Positions 12,696-25,485 of a stretch of 64,000 bases of DNA are shown here, one piece after another. Position numbers and translations under genes: made by a program. Within the stretch, counting starts at the first letter, position 1. Every line of letters starts with the position of its first letter. The DNA lies in assembly GCA_029964075.1 (NCBI GenBank), contig CM057135.1:3705001-3769000 (forward strand). The letters are read 5' to 3'. Under the pieces are notes generated by a model. It saw only the letters and a program-made list of their open reading frames with translations. It was not told the origin of the DNA and made no database searches. The stretch is from Patiria pectinifera (lineage: Eukaryota; Echinodermata; Asteroidea; Valvatida; Asterinidae).

Positions 12696-13438
12696 ATTAC
12701 ATTAAGTACGCACGGGTGAGGTGATAAACTTAAATGAGCTCTGATATCATCACTTCATTTACATACAGCCAATTACAGCAAGCACTGGTTTGGGAAGTAA
12801 TGTAATACACATTTAGCGAATACGCGGTGACCTGATTTAACTGCATGCATACGCAGTAAACAATTGACGATTAGCCAATCAGCATGCAGTACCACGCGAG
12901 AAGAGCTAGCTGCACGCGCACGCACCCGGCGCTCACATAAGCCAAAATTTGGTTATCGACTTAAGATTGATTAATGGTTTATGAATATTGAAAAGTACAT
13001 ACACAATATTTTTGTGAATTTAACTCAAATTTTGTAAAAATATTCACTAGAGTTGACAACAACTAGCTGTGCAGTTACTTTGTGATTAAACTTCGTGACT
13101 GACAGAAAATAGACCGCCCCGCGGGGCCGTCAGGCCGAGCGACTCGGCCGCCTCAAACGCATGTATTGTTAATGGATGTCCGACAGAGTCAGTGTGCCGA
13201 AGAGGAAATTGCTGTCGTTTTGAATTCGAAAAGGACGTACATAAAATTTTTCCACAAACAGAAATATTTGGTTTCTACAGCAAGCAGACAAACTAAATTT
13301 ACATGGGGTACAGTTACTATGCTCAGTATCCGTCTCTTTAGGAGTTGTAAGTAGAGGGTGTATGCATTTGCCTATACCATCTTGTGTGTGAATACAGCGC
13401 GTATTTTAACGCTGATCGTTTTTATGAAGGATGGCAAT

Positions 13439-13648
13439 TTACTTGTTGTAATGAGTTCCATTGTCGATGTTTGTTGTTGACACTTTTTCCAGCTCCTTTA
13501 CCCGATTGTCTAGCTTTGTGATACGAATGCTTTCAAATTCTATAGTTTTGCTGAAACTGTCCTCAAGCTGACTGATGCGTTTGTTAAGCTCAGCTTGGCC
13601 ATGATGAATGTCAGTCAGCGTTTCCTGATGAAATTTTGAAATTCGCAA
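13439..13648 (-). mobile_element. Coiled-coil piece resembling LINE ORF1
   Basis: The 69-residue frame has heptad-like spacing of hydrophobic residues (AELNKRISQLEDSF, ITKLDNRVKELEKV), as in the coiled coil of L1-type ORF1 proteins. It is on the same strand as the LINE fragment at 12405-12695 and about 750 bases upstream of it in that orientation, so both may come from one degraded insertion. Confidence 0.45.
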
Positions 13649-14692
13649 TCGGGCGTGGCGATCGGCATTGTGGGTAACGCTGTATCAGCCATACGGTTGC
13701 TAACACAAAGCGTCATGCCGTTATTAGGCAAAGCTAATCCGATTAAATACTTACACGCTGTAACAGAGCAGTGAAATTCACGCACCCCCAAAAACATGGT
13801 ATTTAGAACGTTGTGTTTCTTACAAAAATATGCTCAGTATGATTGAAATGTTAAAATGTAAGGGAAGAAAAAACTCTTAACTTCATGTCAGTGCAAAAAA
13901 TCGCCGTCATCGATGCCGAAACGTCAATACTTGTTACTGGTAAAGCTAGCCTTCAAATCTGGAAGAAATCGTTCGAAAACGTCCCCAAATCCATGTATTT
14001 ATTTCAGTTTCTAGGAAATTACGAAAGTTGTTTTTTCACGGGTAGTTGAACACGCATATTATTTAAGTATATTCCGAATTTCAGCTTTAATCTGTTTTTG
14101 CCAACGCTTGTGTTACACATTGAACCATCTCTGAGGAAAATTTCGACGACGAATGTTAGCGACCAAACTCTCGTGTATGGTTTTCCTATGGCACAGTAGG
14201 CGCTACAGTTGACCGATTTCGGCCCGGCCACACAATTGACAATCGCATATCAGCATATTTATTACTGTCACTCGGCGTGACTTGGCGTCGGTCTCGGTAT
14301 CGACCAATGGAAGCCGGCAAAAAGGGTGATATTTATCAATTAATAACTCGTGAAGGCTTTTACGTAAATGTTCACTGCACACCATAATGGATAGGAACCT
14401 TATTAATATTTGTACGGCTAGAAAAGATTGACAGACATTGCTAACGCCAGTGTTACGGCTTTCAAATATGCACGTGGCCAGGCCTATTTTTCCAATTTCA
14501 ACAAAAAGTAAAAAACATGTCACAACTATTTGTAGCACATAATTGGATCATTAAAGGGAAGTAAACCCTGAAATATACATGAAGATACGGTCTAGCAAAC
14601 AGGAGAAATAAACTTTCAAAGATTTCGCCCACCAACGTGAACATTTGAGTGTGTACATTTAGTTTCATTCAAAATAAAGTGTTACGTAACCT

Positions 14693-14878
14693 CTAGAAAT
14701 CGCCCTTCGCAACCACATGGCTGGTATCAGCAAAGTCTGTCCCCGACTGTTTAAAAGTAGGTCTGCTGGTGTGCCCAGCTGATGAAGGAGTCAGGAAGCT
14801 TGACTGACCTTGATCAGGGCCAATTTCTGATTCGTCTTGAGGCGATTTTGTACCTTTCTTTGGTCTTCCTGCTGGCAT
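14693..14878 (-). other. Open frame resembling the start of a nucleic-acid-binding ORF1-like protein
   Basis: It begins MPAGRPKKGTKS, a basic AT-hook-like start (GRPKKG), followed by a Ser/Thr/Pro-rich stretch. LINE ORF1 proteins often start this way, and it lies upstream of the coiled-coil piece in the same orientation. The assignment is weak; about 1 kb of unrelated DNA separates them. Confidence 0.3.
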
Positions 14879-15633
14879 TTTAGATGATGGAGGATCCCGG
14901 TTTTGAGCCCAGCCGTTATGATGATAGATGATGGAAAATCGGCAACGGGAATCTGGGTAATGCAGTGAAATTGTGAATTTTTGCAGAGCTCGAGTTTTAC
15001 ATGTTGTCTCACTGCGTCATTACGTAATCTCAATAAGATTGCAAATGTCATTACTTCAGCGCTAGTCAATGTGTTGAATAAAGACCAACAGTCGCAAGCG
15101 AATGACCAAAATAGCTCAGCAGACAACCATATTCCACTGCCTATCTCACTCAAACTATAGCTTGTATGATAACCGCGTCACCTACCCATGCACTTAGCGA
15201 TTGCTGTACACAAGATGGTATAATCAAGCTTGAATGCGGACACCAGCTACCCTTACTCAGCGCTACGTGTAAAAGCACGGATGTAAAATATATGCCAGTA
15301 ATAAAGGGATAAGTCAACGGTGCCACAGCCTCGATACTACGCGACAGTAGCTGTGGTGGTATAGTTATTCGTGAGAACCTAGATCGCGCCAGTCAGGTTT
15401 TTTTTAGCAAACTAGAACGTGCGTAATGGCTGATGGAAAATTCAGTAACTTGCCAGTAGCACTTGTACAACTTGATACTCCTTACTTTGTCGGTACGGTA
15501 GAGGCAGTATGTATGACCAATCCGGTTTATAAAGAAACCCCGGTAATCCGAAACCCAACTGGATACCTGCGAAATCGCTGTTAAGTCGGATGCAAACTAT
15601 CCAAAATGTCCGTACATGTACACAGAGCCTTAC

Positions 15634-15995
15634 CCAGCAAACAATTTGACGTTTTCTGAACGTTTTCTGAACGTGCCTCTTTCGTTTTGAATAGACGTTT
15701 TAAAAACGGCCATTTGTGGACACTTTTGGACGTTTTAAAAACGTTTTTTGAGACGTTCTAAGAACGTTCTTTGAACGTACAAAACGTATTAACAACTTGC
15801 TAGTAGTTATCTAGGACCTAACAATGACCTACATTAAACGTTTTGGACGTTCAGACAACCAACTGACGTGCCATAAACGTTCGTTGAACGTTCGTTGAAC
15901 GTATAAAACTTATTAAAAACGTACTACCAGTGACTTAAACGTAACAAGGACCTACATAAAACGTTTTGGACGTTCAAACAACCAACTGACACTAG
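15634..15995. repeat. aacgtt-rich repeat block, MITE-like
   Basis: It starts cccagcaaacaatttgacgt and carries many acgtt / aacgt words. Two longer direct copies (each containing 'acgttttggacgttca' followed by 'acaaccaactgac') lie near 15838-15870 and 15960-15990. The start resembles the termini of the foldback-like element at 2855-8712 but the internal repeats differ. A matching right end was not found. Confidence 0.5.
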
Positions 15996-17818
15996 ATGGT
16001 TCTGTGTTTTATCAACTTTATTCTTGGTCCGGAACTTCAAATTACAGAACTCGAGGTTTCATGGATTTATATCCGTAGTTATTAGAAATTAAAATCAAAT
16101 TATTTTTTTTTAAAGTTGTTAATGCGATTTATTACAAAGAGTTATTGTGCCGGAATATGTGCTGAATGAAAATGTCTGCGAGAAATTTTTGCTCGATGGC
16201 GTACTGGACAAAAGAAAATGTACAGGATTGTTTTTCTTTTGTGCTAAACGAGCTGTAACATCGATGTTTTTGCTACCTGAAATGGCATCACACTTTTAAT
16301 CCTAAAACCTAGAAGAAAATTTAATTTGCATAAAAACAAATTACAAGAAAACATGTACCCTTGAAAATAGCAACAAGAAAAGTTGGAAGTAAGGTTAAAT
16401 TTGATACACCTGTTTATGCATAAATACCAGAGAAACATTTTACTAATTCATATTGGTCGTTCGAGAGCTCGTCACGTTGCCGGTTATAAAACAACTGATT
16501 AAGACCTGTGGCTGGTGTCCGACAAACATAGAGTACAATAGCTGGGAAAAAAACATTGAAATTGTTATAATATTTGACTTATTTTGACTTTTGAATTAGT
16601 TTTAACTTTTTGGACCGAAAGGGTATTTATGAATGGCGATAAGTATGTGCTTTGCCAGTATTATCCAGACTCCAACTGGTCTTTATCTTAAACGTAGTTT
16701 TTAAAACTGGCAAAGCAAACATATATTTTCTTAACTAAATTTGTTAAAATATAAAAGTCTTCACTGGTCATCTGATCTTCATCTTCCTGAATATCCTCAG
16801 ATTGAGCTGCTGCATCACTTCCAGGTTTCTACAGTGCAAACGAATCAAATAAGTAACAAAAAAAATACAAATTAAAGAAAAAAAGTTTGAGGAGTATTTG
16901 AGGGATTCCTTCTGCAAATCACTCAAAGCAACAAGATCACAATACAGACCCCTACGGGCTAAGTTCATAGTACAATATTTACAGAGGCAATTCCTACATG
17001 TTCACTTATACTTAAACCATACTGCCAAGTTGCTGATCTAGTCATTAAAATGTTGATTGTCGATTGAATTTCACTTGGGTTTGGCAAGCACAAACTGATG
17101 CTCGCAGTATGTAAAGGTTTTTAGCGCAAACAAAAATTGGCAGCTCATGTCATATAAAAACAAGTCATGAATTCTATTAGCATCTAATTGGAAATTGTGT
17201 ACCCGTCACAACTCACAAATGTGTGAAGAAGGGTAAACAATTCCCATAATCCCCACAAAGTTATAAACATTGAAATGTTATGTATTGGCAAGTTGATAAT
17301 TCTTTGCAACATGCAAAAAAAACCCACATGCGTATACGTCATTTCCGTGTTAGTTAGGAAGAACAAAGAAAAACATTTAAACAGTAACCAGGATATTTAG
17401 CACATGTGTGTAAAAAACGTCAATTTGCAAAAATGCACTTACTTTGTAATTCATCCACCTGGAAGGTAAAATAGATATACTCTGCTCCATTTTAATGCTG
17501 TGTTGATGCCTTTTAGTAGAAAAGAGTGTAAATTAATCAGTATTTTGTACTTTGGCTTTCGGCATGGAGGAAAACTTTGTTAAGTTTATTCAAGGTTTCA
17601 TCTTGTGGCAATATATAGAGGTCCGAACTGGTTACCACATTTACAACCTGTTTTAGTTTTACATGTTTTAGCCGAATTGGTTCAATGGAAGGGAAAAGAA
17701 CTGAAGAACCTATTTTGTGAAGCACACAAACAATAACAAACGTCAAAAGTCCGGAGCCCAAACAATAACAAACGTCAATTATGGACGTAGCGTATACGTG
17801 GCTACAGCATGGCTAAAC
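15996..17818. other. Nothing recognisable
   Basis: A/T-rich sequence with many stops in all frames. No repeat, splice-supported exon or RNA gene was seen. Confidence 0.5.
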
Positions 17819-18319
17819 CTATTATAGCAACGTTTACGAGTGTGTATACATTGTATACCGTTGCTACTATTTGTGTGAAAAAAAACTTGCAATGATCAAG
17901 TCGACTTGTCCACAAATGAACTCGTTGTCGGCAAAATACATCAGCACACTTTTGCATAAACATGATGAACAAATTCAAACCAATCTCCAAACTTGTCAAA
18001 TCAGCTGACATGGCTGATTCTTATTTGTTAATTCGACCATAAGTTAATTGACGATATACATTTAATGTGGGTCACAATAGTTTCTGCCCTAACTCCCTCC
18101 CTAAAACAAGCATTGGACAAAATACATAGTTCTTAAAATTGTGAAATTCTCTTGCAACTTTGATGCTGAAGGAATCTGGTAATCATGAACTGTAACTGAG
18201 ACCGTTAGTAGAATTAGTACCGTGCAAAATCGCTCACAGAAACAAGCTGAAGGTAAACCCTTGAAAAACTAAAAGTGCCCGAAAGTTTACCAAAATTTAG
18301 CAGGGATGCAATACAGTAA

Positions 18320-19190
18320 GCGCAACAAGAAGACGTGACAGTACATCGAATTCGAGAACTAGTGAAAAATAGTGAACCACACAAAAATCGTTCCGGTAGC
18401 TCGCGTTTTCTGCACAGAGACGGTTTGATTTTTCGCGAATTTCAATCCCCGAAATTAGATCACGCCGATACATGTCAGCAACTAGTGGTACCTCAAAAAT
18501 TTCGAGTCCATGTCATGAAATTAGCAAAAGAGTCAGTGTCAGGTGGACTCCAAGACCCAAAGAAAACGAGTGACTAAAATTTAATACTGAGTAGTGTTTT
18601 TTTTTTGGCTTGGCATTCATTCAGATGTTTTACGATTTTGTCGATTTCGTGACACATGCCAGAGAACAGAGTCACCAAATCGCTATATTCTAAATATCGT
18701 GGATTATGCAACCCACTATCCTCAGGCGATCCCACTTCTCTGTAAAGAAACCACTAAAGTTGCGGAAGCAATGTCGAATGTCGGAAGCAATGTCGAAGGA
18801 GGACAATTCTCGTCAGATCTCATGAAAGAAATCAGTCGACTCCTATCTATCTGTCAACTAACGACAACGCCGTATTACCCCGCGTGTAACGGTCTCGTTG
18901 AGCGTTTTATTAGTGTTCATGCGTTTTGCACACATGCAAAAACGGCCGTTTTGGTCGAAGCTTATCCAAAAGCTGTGACTTGCTAGCTTTGCCCCTCCGC
19001 TCAATTAACCACGACTGTCAACGTCTTTAGAAATTAACAATACACAGGTCGGTGATCGTGACAATTTTGTTATTCTTGTAACAGCGGATAGTCGCTACAT
19101 GATGAGAGTAAATTATTTAATACCACGCGGCTTAGGTATGTACAAAACGGATGCCCCAAAAAGACACATTCACGACTTATGTTTTGTGGT
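18320..19190 (+). mobile_element. Degraded Ty3/gypsy-type integrase remnant
   Basis: Two adjacent frames match successive parts of a gypsy integrase. The first (18335-18577) carries VVPQKFRVHVMKLAKESVSGG, the usual context of the H2C2 zinc-binding region, though its second half is disrupted. The second (18594-18986) carries SDVLRFCRFRDTCQRT, ILNIVDYATHYPQAIPL and QLTTTPYYPACNGLVERF, the core-domain signatures with the terminal Glu. The middle part that should carry the second catalytic Asp is scrambled. After 18920 the frame decays. There is no reverse transcriptase, gag or identifiable LTR nearby, so it is a dead fragment. Confidence 0.85.
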
Positions 19191-20024
19191 TGTTTTGTAA
19201 GTGATTTTTTTCGATTAGTCAAGCTGGTCTGTCAATTCCAGCTGGCGATGTGCGTTTGATTTGGGGCTTCATGAAAGCATGCGCATCAGACTGGAGGGTC
19301 GTAGTTGTTGACTTATTAGCCAAAAGGAGAGGTCCTTAGCCCCGATCCTCCAGGACACATTTATTTCCTATCATATAAAATAAATGTTTTAAAGAAAAGT
19401 ATTACTTGCTTTAACGATAATAGTAAGGAAAAAACACAGTTTCTTAACGTTTTTAAGATACATCTTAAAGGACCACAATAAAGGTTATAAAGTTTATGGT
19501 GGTCCTGAGTAGTGACGCCCGTCTAACCAGGATATTTTCCCAATTTTTGACGGGCTGTCGACCAATCAGAAGGCTGGATTTGGCCCACATGACCCTCATT
19601 AGCATAAAATGTGCAACGGGAATTTACCATTGATCATTGGTGTGAGGGGCTTGCGTAAATGTAAATAATAAAGGCGCGTAGGCTACCATTGTTATGGTAT
19701 TGAATTTAATAGACGTATAGCTGCAATGAAAACAATATACTCAAAAAAATAACATAAATTTACATCGTACAGTAAAAAGGCCTTTACATCTGAATTGAAG
19801 GGATTTCCCAAGCCGCACATTATACCCGTGTCTGTTTCCACTCTATCATTATAGCCCTTGTACTCGAAGGGGGGAATCCAGTTACGTCATAGTGCTGACT
19901 CATCGAATGATGACAAGCAACCGGACAAGTCCGGTCATGTGCATTGTATGGTGTACTATTTACGACAAACTTCTGCGCCTCACCCATGCACCGTCGCTTC
20001 CTTCTCATTTCTTTTGTACACGTT

Positions 20025-20220
20025 ACGGCGTCGCGTCGTGCCGTCGCCTGTCGCGTCGTGCCGTCGCGTCGTCCTTCCCATCAGGCACATTTTTCTGCCT
20101 AAACGTCGCTCCTTCCGTCGCCCGTCGCGTCGTACCGCTGCACGTCGCGTCGTACGTCGTGTCGTGCCATCGTGCGTCGCTTCGTGAGTTGCGTCGCACG
20201 TCGCGTCGTACTTGCGGTGT
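20025..20220. repeat. gtcgcgtcgt simple repeat
   Basis: Degenerate repetition of gtcgcgtcgtgcc / cgtcgtacgtc over about 200 bases gives long Arg/Ser-rich or Thr/Arg-rich frames on both strands. These are artefacts of base composition. Confidence 0.8.
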
Positions 20221-21866
20221 GCTATGGCCGCCATCACACGCTGAGATACACATTAGACTGGTTCTGGCTCCAAAACTGCGAGTGCTATTGCAAGGTCTAA
20301 ACCGTAAATGGAGTCCCGATAAGCCGTGAAAGTCCTCTAGGGGCGGCACTACTTGGCGGGGAGGTATGTGGGGACCCCAGGAACACCAAACCAGGCAGCC
20401 TAACGTCCGTTTTCTGTCGCTGCGACCATCGCGCGACCGACTATAAACCGGCCTTTAAAGTGGCGTCAAATAAACAGGCATGAATAGCGGTGGATATTAA
20501 TTTTTGTCCAAAATCTAAATTTAGTAAGTTTATGTACCAAAATCATGCTTTTGGCTACATGGTATTTAAAATCGGTTGCCATGACAACCGTGAAAATCCT
20601 AGCTATATAACCACCAACAACAGTAAAGGAAAGTCTGCAAATTTTAATGCCTATGAGGTGAAGCGTTCTGGGGTTTTTATAAACATTTGGTAAGGTTTTG
20701 CCCCCCCCCCCTCCTTATAGTAAGATTAACGATAATCCACACTAGGTGAATTTGAAATTGTTCAATATTATTAGGTGTTGGGCCTTCAGCCCAATACCTA
20801 TTGTTATTGTACGACTTTACTAAAAAAAAAGATATTCTCCTCGATGATTTTTGTCCATAGATTTGTTTGAGAACATGAAAACTTCAAACCTGAATACATG
20901 AATGCACGACCCACTGAAGATGTAGGAAAATGTGATACGTCATGATGACGTCATCACGTATCAAATGACAAGCAATAATAACTTTAATGCCTGAAAATCA
21001 ATATAAAGTCAACTGTGAATGACCGGAACTTGTTCTTTTTAGAAATGGATAGAGTAATACAAGATCTTCATTTTCATCTATTGGGTGCAAAATCACGTGA
21101 CCCTTCCTTCTTGTCCTATCCGGAAGTGGCTTATAATTTGAATTTGCTAAGATACATGAATTTTATTTCATCGATCATAGTCTCTGGCCAAGCTGAACTC
21201 TCAACACTTCCACCGGTGACGTCCTAAAATATTCGTGTGCCCTATAGCGCCAGGTTAGTTGCTCAAAAACAAGTTTCAGTTGATGTGTGTGGCTAAGTTT
21301 GCGGTAATCGTTTTATAATTGACATATATGCTTCATGTAGACAACACATGTGCGGCGGCTCAGATTGAAGACATCATTAGACCGGAAGTGACATTCTCGA
21401 GAACTCTAATCCATCAAAAATCGCTGAAAAATCAGCCGTGAGAGATGTAATGCACATTGGTACCCCACACGGCAGAATAGACATTGGTCTCAAGTTTCAT
21501 AGTAATGACGGCACGATGACGTTATCGGGTATCATATTACAAGCAGTTAAAAATAAGCATTTGTATCCTTTGAAATTCAATTAAAGAAATCCGTCGTAGA
21601 AGAGTAGTACTAGATCTTCATTTTAATATGAGGTGCAAAAATTAAGTGTCTTAATTTTTGAAATTGGTAAGATATGAACTTCATTTCAAACGATGTTAAA
21701 CTCTGAACAGGCTTAAATCTTCAAATGTTCTATCGGTGGCGTCATGAGATGTTCGAGCGCCCTCTACCGGCAGATTGAAAAATGTTGAACAGCGGAACCT
21801 TCAGTAATCTGGTTCCCTGACCAAAGATAAAATCTTAGGTCAGGTATCGCCCCCCACAAGGTTCAA

Positions 21867-22235
21867 AATAGATCATGACATCACCAAGTCATTCCGAGTG
21901 ACGTCAGTGGCATTTTTCAAAAATCAACTCTTGCAAAGGTCGGTCAAAATATTGCACGACTATGGCATTTAATGTTGAGCGTCGATTTATAATTGACAAT
22001 TCAAAAAAATCAGCATCTACAACCGGCCCGACAGATATTTTGTTAGGCCTGTTTAAAATAGATCATGACATCACCAAGTCATTCCGAGTGACGTCAGTGG
22101 CATTTTTCAAAACTTGACTCTGACAAACTTCGGTCAAAATATGGCATTTAAATTATTTTAAGTGTTGATTTATAATTGCCATTTCAAACAACGGCATCTA
22201 CAACTGGCCGGACAGATATTTTGTTTGGCCTATTG
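21867..22235. repeat. Two-copy tandem duplication of about 187 bp
   Basis: The block starting aaaatagatcatgacatcac at about 21867 recurs at about 22054, and each copy continues through gtgacgtcagtggcattttt, the cagcatctacaac / cggcatctacaac region and cagatattttgtt. The copies differ by scattered substitutions, so the duplication is old. It also appears in the second copy of the segment from about 62050. Confidence 0.85.
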
Positions 22236-24224
22236 CCGAACATCAACGAGAACATCCGAATGTTACCGAAGCAAGGTCAGAAATCTTCGAAAACAGGGAG
22301 GAATGCACAACGAAAAACACTTTCTGACCAGTACTTTCCGTCCAGTACTTTCCGCGATCTGTCGATTAATTGCAATTCTACAATTTAAAATTGAAACTTT
22401 TCCTAATCATCTGGTCCTTAAAAAATGCCCCTAAGCATTTTGTTTCTGAGGTCCAAGTCCATTAGCTTGCACCTGTCAAAGATTTTCTTTATGTTAATGA
22501 TAATGTTATGAAACAGTGCCGGTGAAACGTACAAAATGCAACAATACTCATCCTTGAATACGCTGGTAACACGTACGCTTTCAAGTTTAGAATGACTATA
22601 TATACTTGTGCCTCCTGGATATAAAAAAGGCTGCAGCTTTTTTCCCCGAGGAAACAAAATATATTCCCCTCTTTTTTCGGAAGAAATTTTGTAATTGTAA
22701 AATAAGTGACCCTGGGTCGATTTTTCGTTTTAGCCGGCGAATGTTGTCAACCGGGAGGGACGGGGATGGAGAGGTAAGCTGATGCAGGCATGGTGGTGGT
22801 CGTGATCGACATGATGAAGCGGAATATGTGATGGCCATGGTATTAAGTTGACTTCGACACTCCAGATTCGAGTCCATAATCATCCTTTTATGAATGTGCC
22901 AAAGCTTTTTATTGCAAAGTGATTTTAAATATTTTGTTTCCTTCTTTCTTTTTAAATTTATTTGTTACCGAGATTTATACCGAGCGATCATCATTAGGCC
23001 TATACATGTAAAGGTATCTAAACCATTTAATAAGTAAAACAAAATGCATTGAAACTATCAAGATGTGCAAATATATTGTTTCTGAAATGAACAGAATCCA
23101 AAACCATGACGAATCGACATGGACAATATTTTTCAAGCTGAATGTTCTTTTGTTCGGTGTTCCTTGGCTGGGCCAAGTGAAGTAGTCGCCTGCAATGTCG
23201 GAACAATGAGTAACGACAACTTCACCTACGGGTGCAGACCAGTAAATCGGTCCGAAATTGCCTGCGCCGGCCAAATCACGATTTGCATGCCGTCAAAGTC
23301 TTCGGTATTTGAGCATGCTGTGGGCCATGAACTTAAGGGTTTGTAAAAAATATGGGTGGAAACCGTGCACAGGACTGGGAGCTTGCAGTTCTGTGTAATT
23401 TTGATGTAATTTGGACCCTAAAAGCGCTCTACTTTGCAATGGAGTGTAGGCATCGTTTTTCAAAATGGCGATGGGCTTCAGGACTATTTTCAGGGGTGAT
23501 CATCTTCAGATGGAAATTTCTCCTAAAAGTCATCAGTTGACCCCCCCAAAATTGAAAAGAAAATGAAAGATGATGAAATAAGCTTTAATTTGATGTGTGT
23601 CTCAAACACCTTGGAGAGTTGTGAGTATTTTTCCCGAATTTTTGAAGTGGGAGCATTTACCATTGGGGTCTATGGAAATTTACTTTAACTGGTCTGCTAC
23701 CCTACGCACTGAGGTGTTTGAGCCAAAAACGATAGATGGCGCCCTTTCGTACATATGGCGCTATGCTCTGGATGGACTGCAGACACGCAAAATGGAGTCT
23801 GACACTTACATGGAGGCAGTTTTAAACTCCCTGAATTTGGGTCATTTAACAAATGCTTTTCACGAGAACGGGGTAAGTGAAATCTGCATTATTGTTTTTG
23901 TCTCATAGTGGCAGAGGTAAATGTGAACTGTAACTTTACTGAAGCTGAATCTTTACCACTTGACTTCAGTTCAGGCATTTTGCCCTTTCAAGTCATGATG
24001 AAGTAGGCCTAGGCCCAGACTGGGACCGTGAGTGCATAAAAACGTGCAAAATTACTACTGACGTTTTTTTTAATCACCATTCGGCTAATTAATGCCCACA
24101 CAACACATACATCAATATGCTTGCAAGCATGTCACCTGCACAATTTGAGACCTTAAATCCAATTTTAAGGCAAGTTTTTGACAGTTCAAAAACCATCCAC
24201 GTCATTCTCCATGCTTAAGAAGGG

Positions 24225-24432
24225 TGTCAGACGCTTCGCCCCATTTCCACGTCGCCCCATGTCACTTCGCCCCTAACCACTCGCCCCATCCCCGCTTCGC
24301 CCCATCCCCGCTTCGCCCCATCCCCGCTTCGCCCCATCCCCGCTTCGCCCCATCCCCGCTTCGCCCCATCCCCGCTTCGCCCCATCCCCGCTTCGCCCCA
24401 TCCCCGCTTCGCCCCATCCCCACTTCGCCCCA
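24225..24432. repeat. 16-bp minisatellite gcttcgccccatcccc
   Basis: About nine near-perfect copies of the 16-bp unit occupy roughly 24282-24432. Because 16 is not a multiple of 3, the unit runs through all frames and gives a 16-residue peptide period; both long frames here are artefacts. The flank 24225-24280 is the left arm of an inverted repeat with 24815-24870. Confidence 0.9.
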
Positions 24433-24705
24433 TGTAGATTGGTTCCTCCAAGAGTGAAATTAGGATGTCAAAGGTAGCCTATTGGTCATTCTCAGATCAG
24501 TGGGAGACGGGTCGGTATAGCCGGGTTGGGAACAAGGTGGGATCTTTTACTTCAAGCTTTTTCTTGGTAGGGGGCCGGGAGAGTGAGAGGTTGGTTATGA
24601 ATTGTTCATTTGGTGGGCTAATTCTTTCCGTTGGTTAGCAATTATTGAATCTGTTGGAATTCTTTTTAAGCCAATAAAATAGATGAGATTTTTTTTAACA
24701 TGTAA

Positions 24706-24871
24706 CGGGTGGGGCGAAGTGGGGATGGGGCAAAGTGGGAATGGGAAGAAGTGGAAATGGGGCGAAGTGGGAATGGGGCGATGTGGGGATGGGGCGATGT
24801 AGGGATGGGGCGAAGTGGTTAGGGGCGAAGTGACATGGGGCGACGTGGAAATGGGGCGAAGTGTCCGACAT
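24706..24871. repeat. Inverted counterpart of the 16-bp minisatellite
   Basis: It carries ggggcgaagtggggatgggg units, the reverse complement of the array at 24282-24432, with more divergence between units. Positions 24815-24870 pair with 24225-24280 over about 56 bases. Together they form a foldback structure with a loop of unrelated sequence. Confidence 0.85.
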
Positions 24872-25156
24872 TCCTTTAGAAATGGTGGTGTGATTCCCAA
24901 GGTATTGTGGGTAGGTGTAGGAAGAGCCTGGCAGCTTACTTGTTTTTTTAATCGATGGCCAAATGAACATAGCGCCCTCTGTTAAAAAAAAATGAAAAAT
25001 TCTGCATTCACTCAGATCAACAAGAGGGCGCTTTTTTATCTACACGATGAAAATGTTTTAGCTTAGGAGTCTTTTTGCACAATGCATTGGAGTACACATC
25101 AACGTGATGTTTCGCATTTGGATTTCGATAACTCCCTAAAAAATTAGCATTAAAGG

Positions 25157-25485
25157 AGTAATTGCAGAATACCCCACCTCTCGGAAATACACCCCTAAAA
25201 TCACTGGCTACGAGGTTGGAATCACTGCAAAAGAAACAATTCAAGTCCATTGCCAGCTACGCGGATACTAAGTGGGGGTCCATTATTTGAGAACGAAGCA
25301 ACACAAAATGAATGGGAGTTCCTGAAAAAATTCTAAGTCCAAACCAACTAATGGAGCATGACGCATAGTACATACAAGTAGTGCTGAGAATGTTTATTGA
25401 GGTCAATCAACCGTGACCTCGTAGCCAGCTACGAGGTGGATATATCGAGTGGCGGGGTATTCTGCAATTGTGCCGAATTGGAGAA
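25157..25485. repeat. MITE-like inverted repeat
   Basis: The left end (taattgcagaataccccacc, from about 25158) and the right end (ggggtattctgcaattgtgc, about 25454-25475) are inverted copies. Inside, 'ctacgaggt' and 'acctcgtag' words also pair. The same terminal word ctgcaattgtgccga recurs at about 56778 inside the right arm of the Polinton. Confidence 0.6.

Larger units (their letters stand above)
12900..15630. other. Non-coding repeat-derived DNA
   Basis: Apart from the two minus-strand pieces described separately, no coding region is supported. A CpG-rich block with the inverted word ggccgagcgactcggcc lies near 13120-13155. A ttaaaggga start at about 14551 resembles the left end of a MITE (compare 26345), but its other end was not found. 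Confidence 0.4.
17819..23816. repeat. First copy of a 6-kb segment that recurs at 57850-64000
   Basis: The segment is collinear with 57850-64000 in the same orientation, offset by about 40.0-40.2 kb. Matching landmarks: the gypsy integrase remnant (18.3-19.0 kb), the gtcgcgtcgt block (20.0-20.2 kb), and the tandem repeat at 21.9 kb. The frames here are cleaner than in the second copy, so this is the better version of the sequence. Confidence 0.95.
19200..24220. other. Non-coding, repeat-derived
   Basis: Apart from the repeats listed separately, no supported gene was found. A frame at 23119-23346 (75 residues with six cysteines) occurs unchanged in both copies of the duplicated segment, but that reflects the duplication, not selection. 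Near 20765-20800 a hairpin word, gggccttcagccc, sits in an old repeat end. Confidence 0.45.

Noticed and set aside
18335..18986. Gypsy integrase considered as a working gene
   Set aside because: The core domain is interrupted and one catalytic region is scrambled; no other retrotransposon gene or LTR was found.
19858..20349. Arg-rich frames up to 145 codons
   Set aside because: Produced by the gtcgcgtcgt simple repeat on both strands; disrupted differently in the second copy.
23119..23346. 75-residue Cys-containing frame conserved in both copies
   Set aside because: The identity is explained by the recent or artefactual duplication; no homology or splice context.
24227..24457. Repetitive Pro/Ala/Arg and Gly/Glu/Trp frames
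   Set aside because: A 16-bp minisatellite read through all frames; no start context, splice or conservation.
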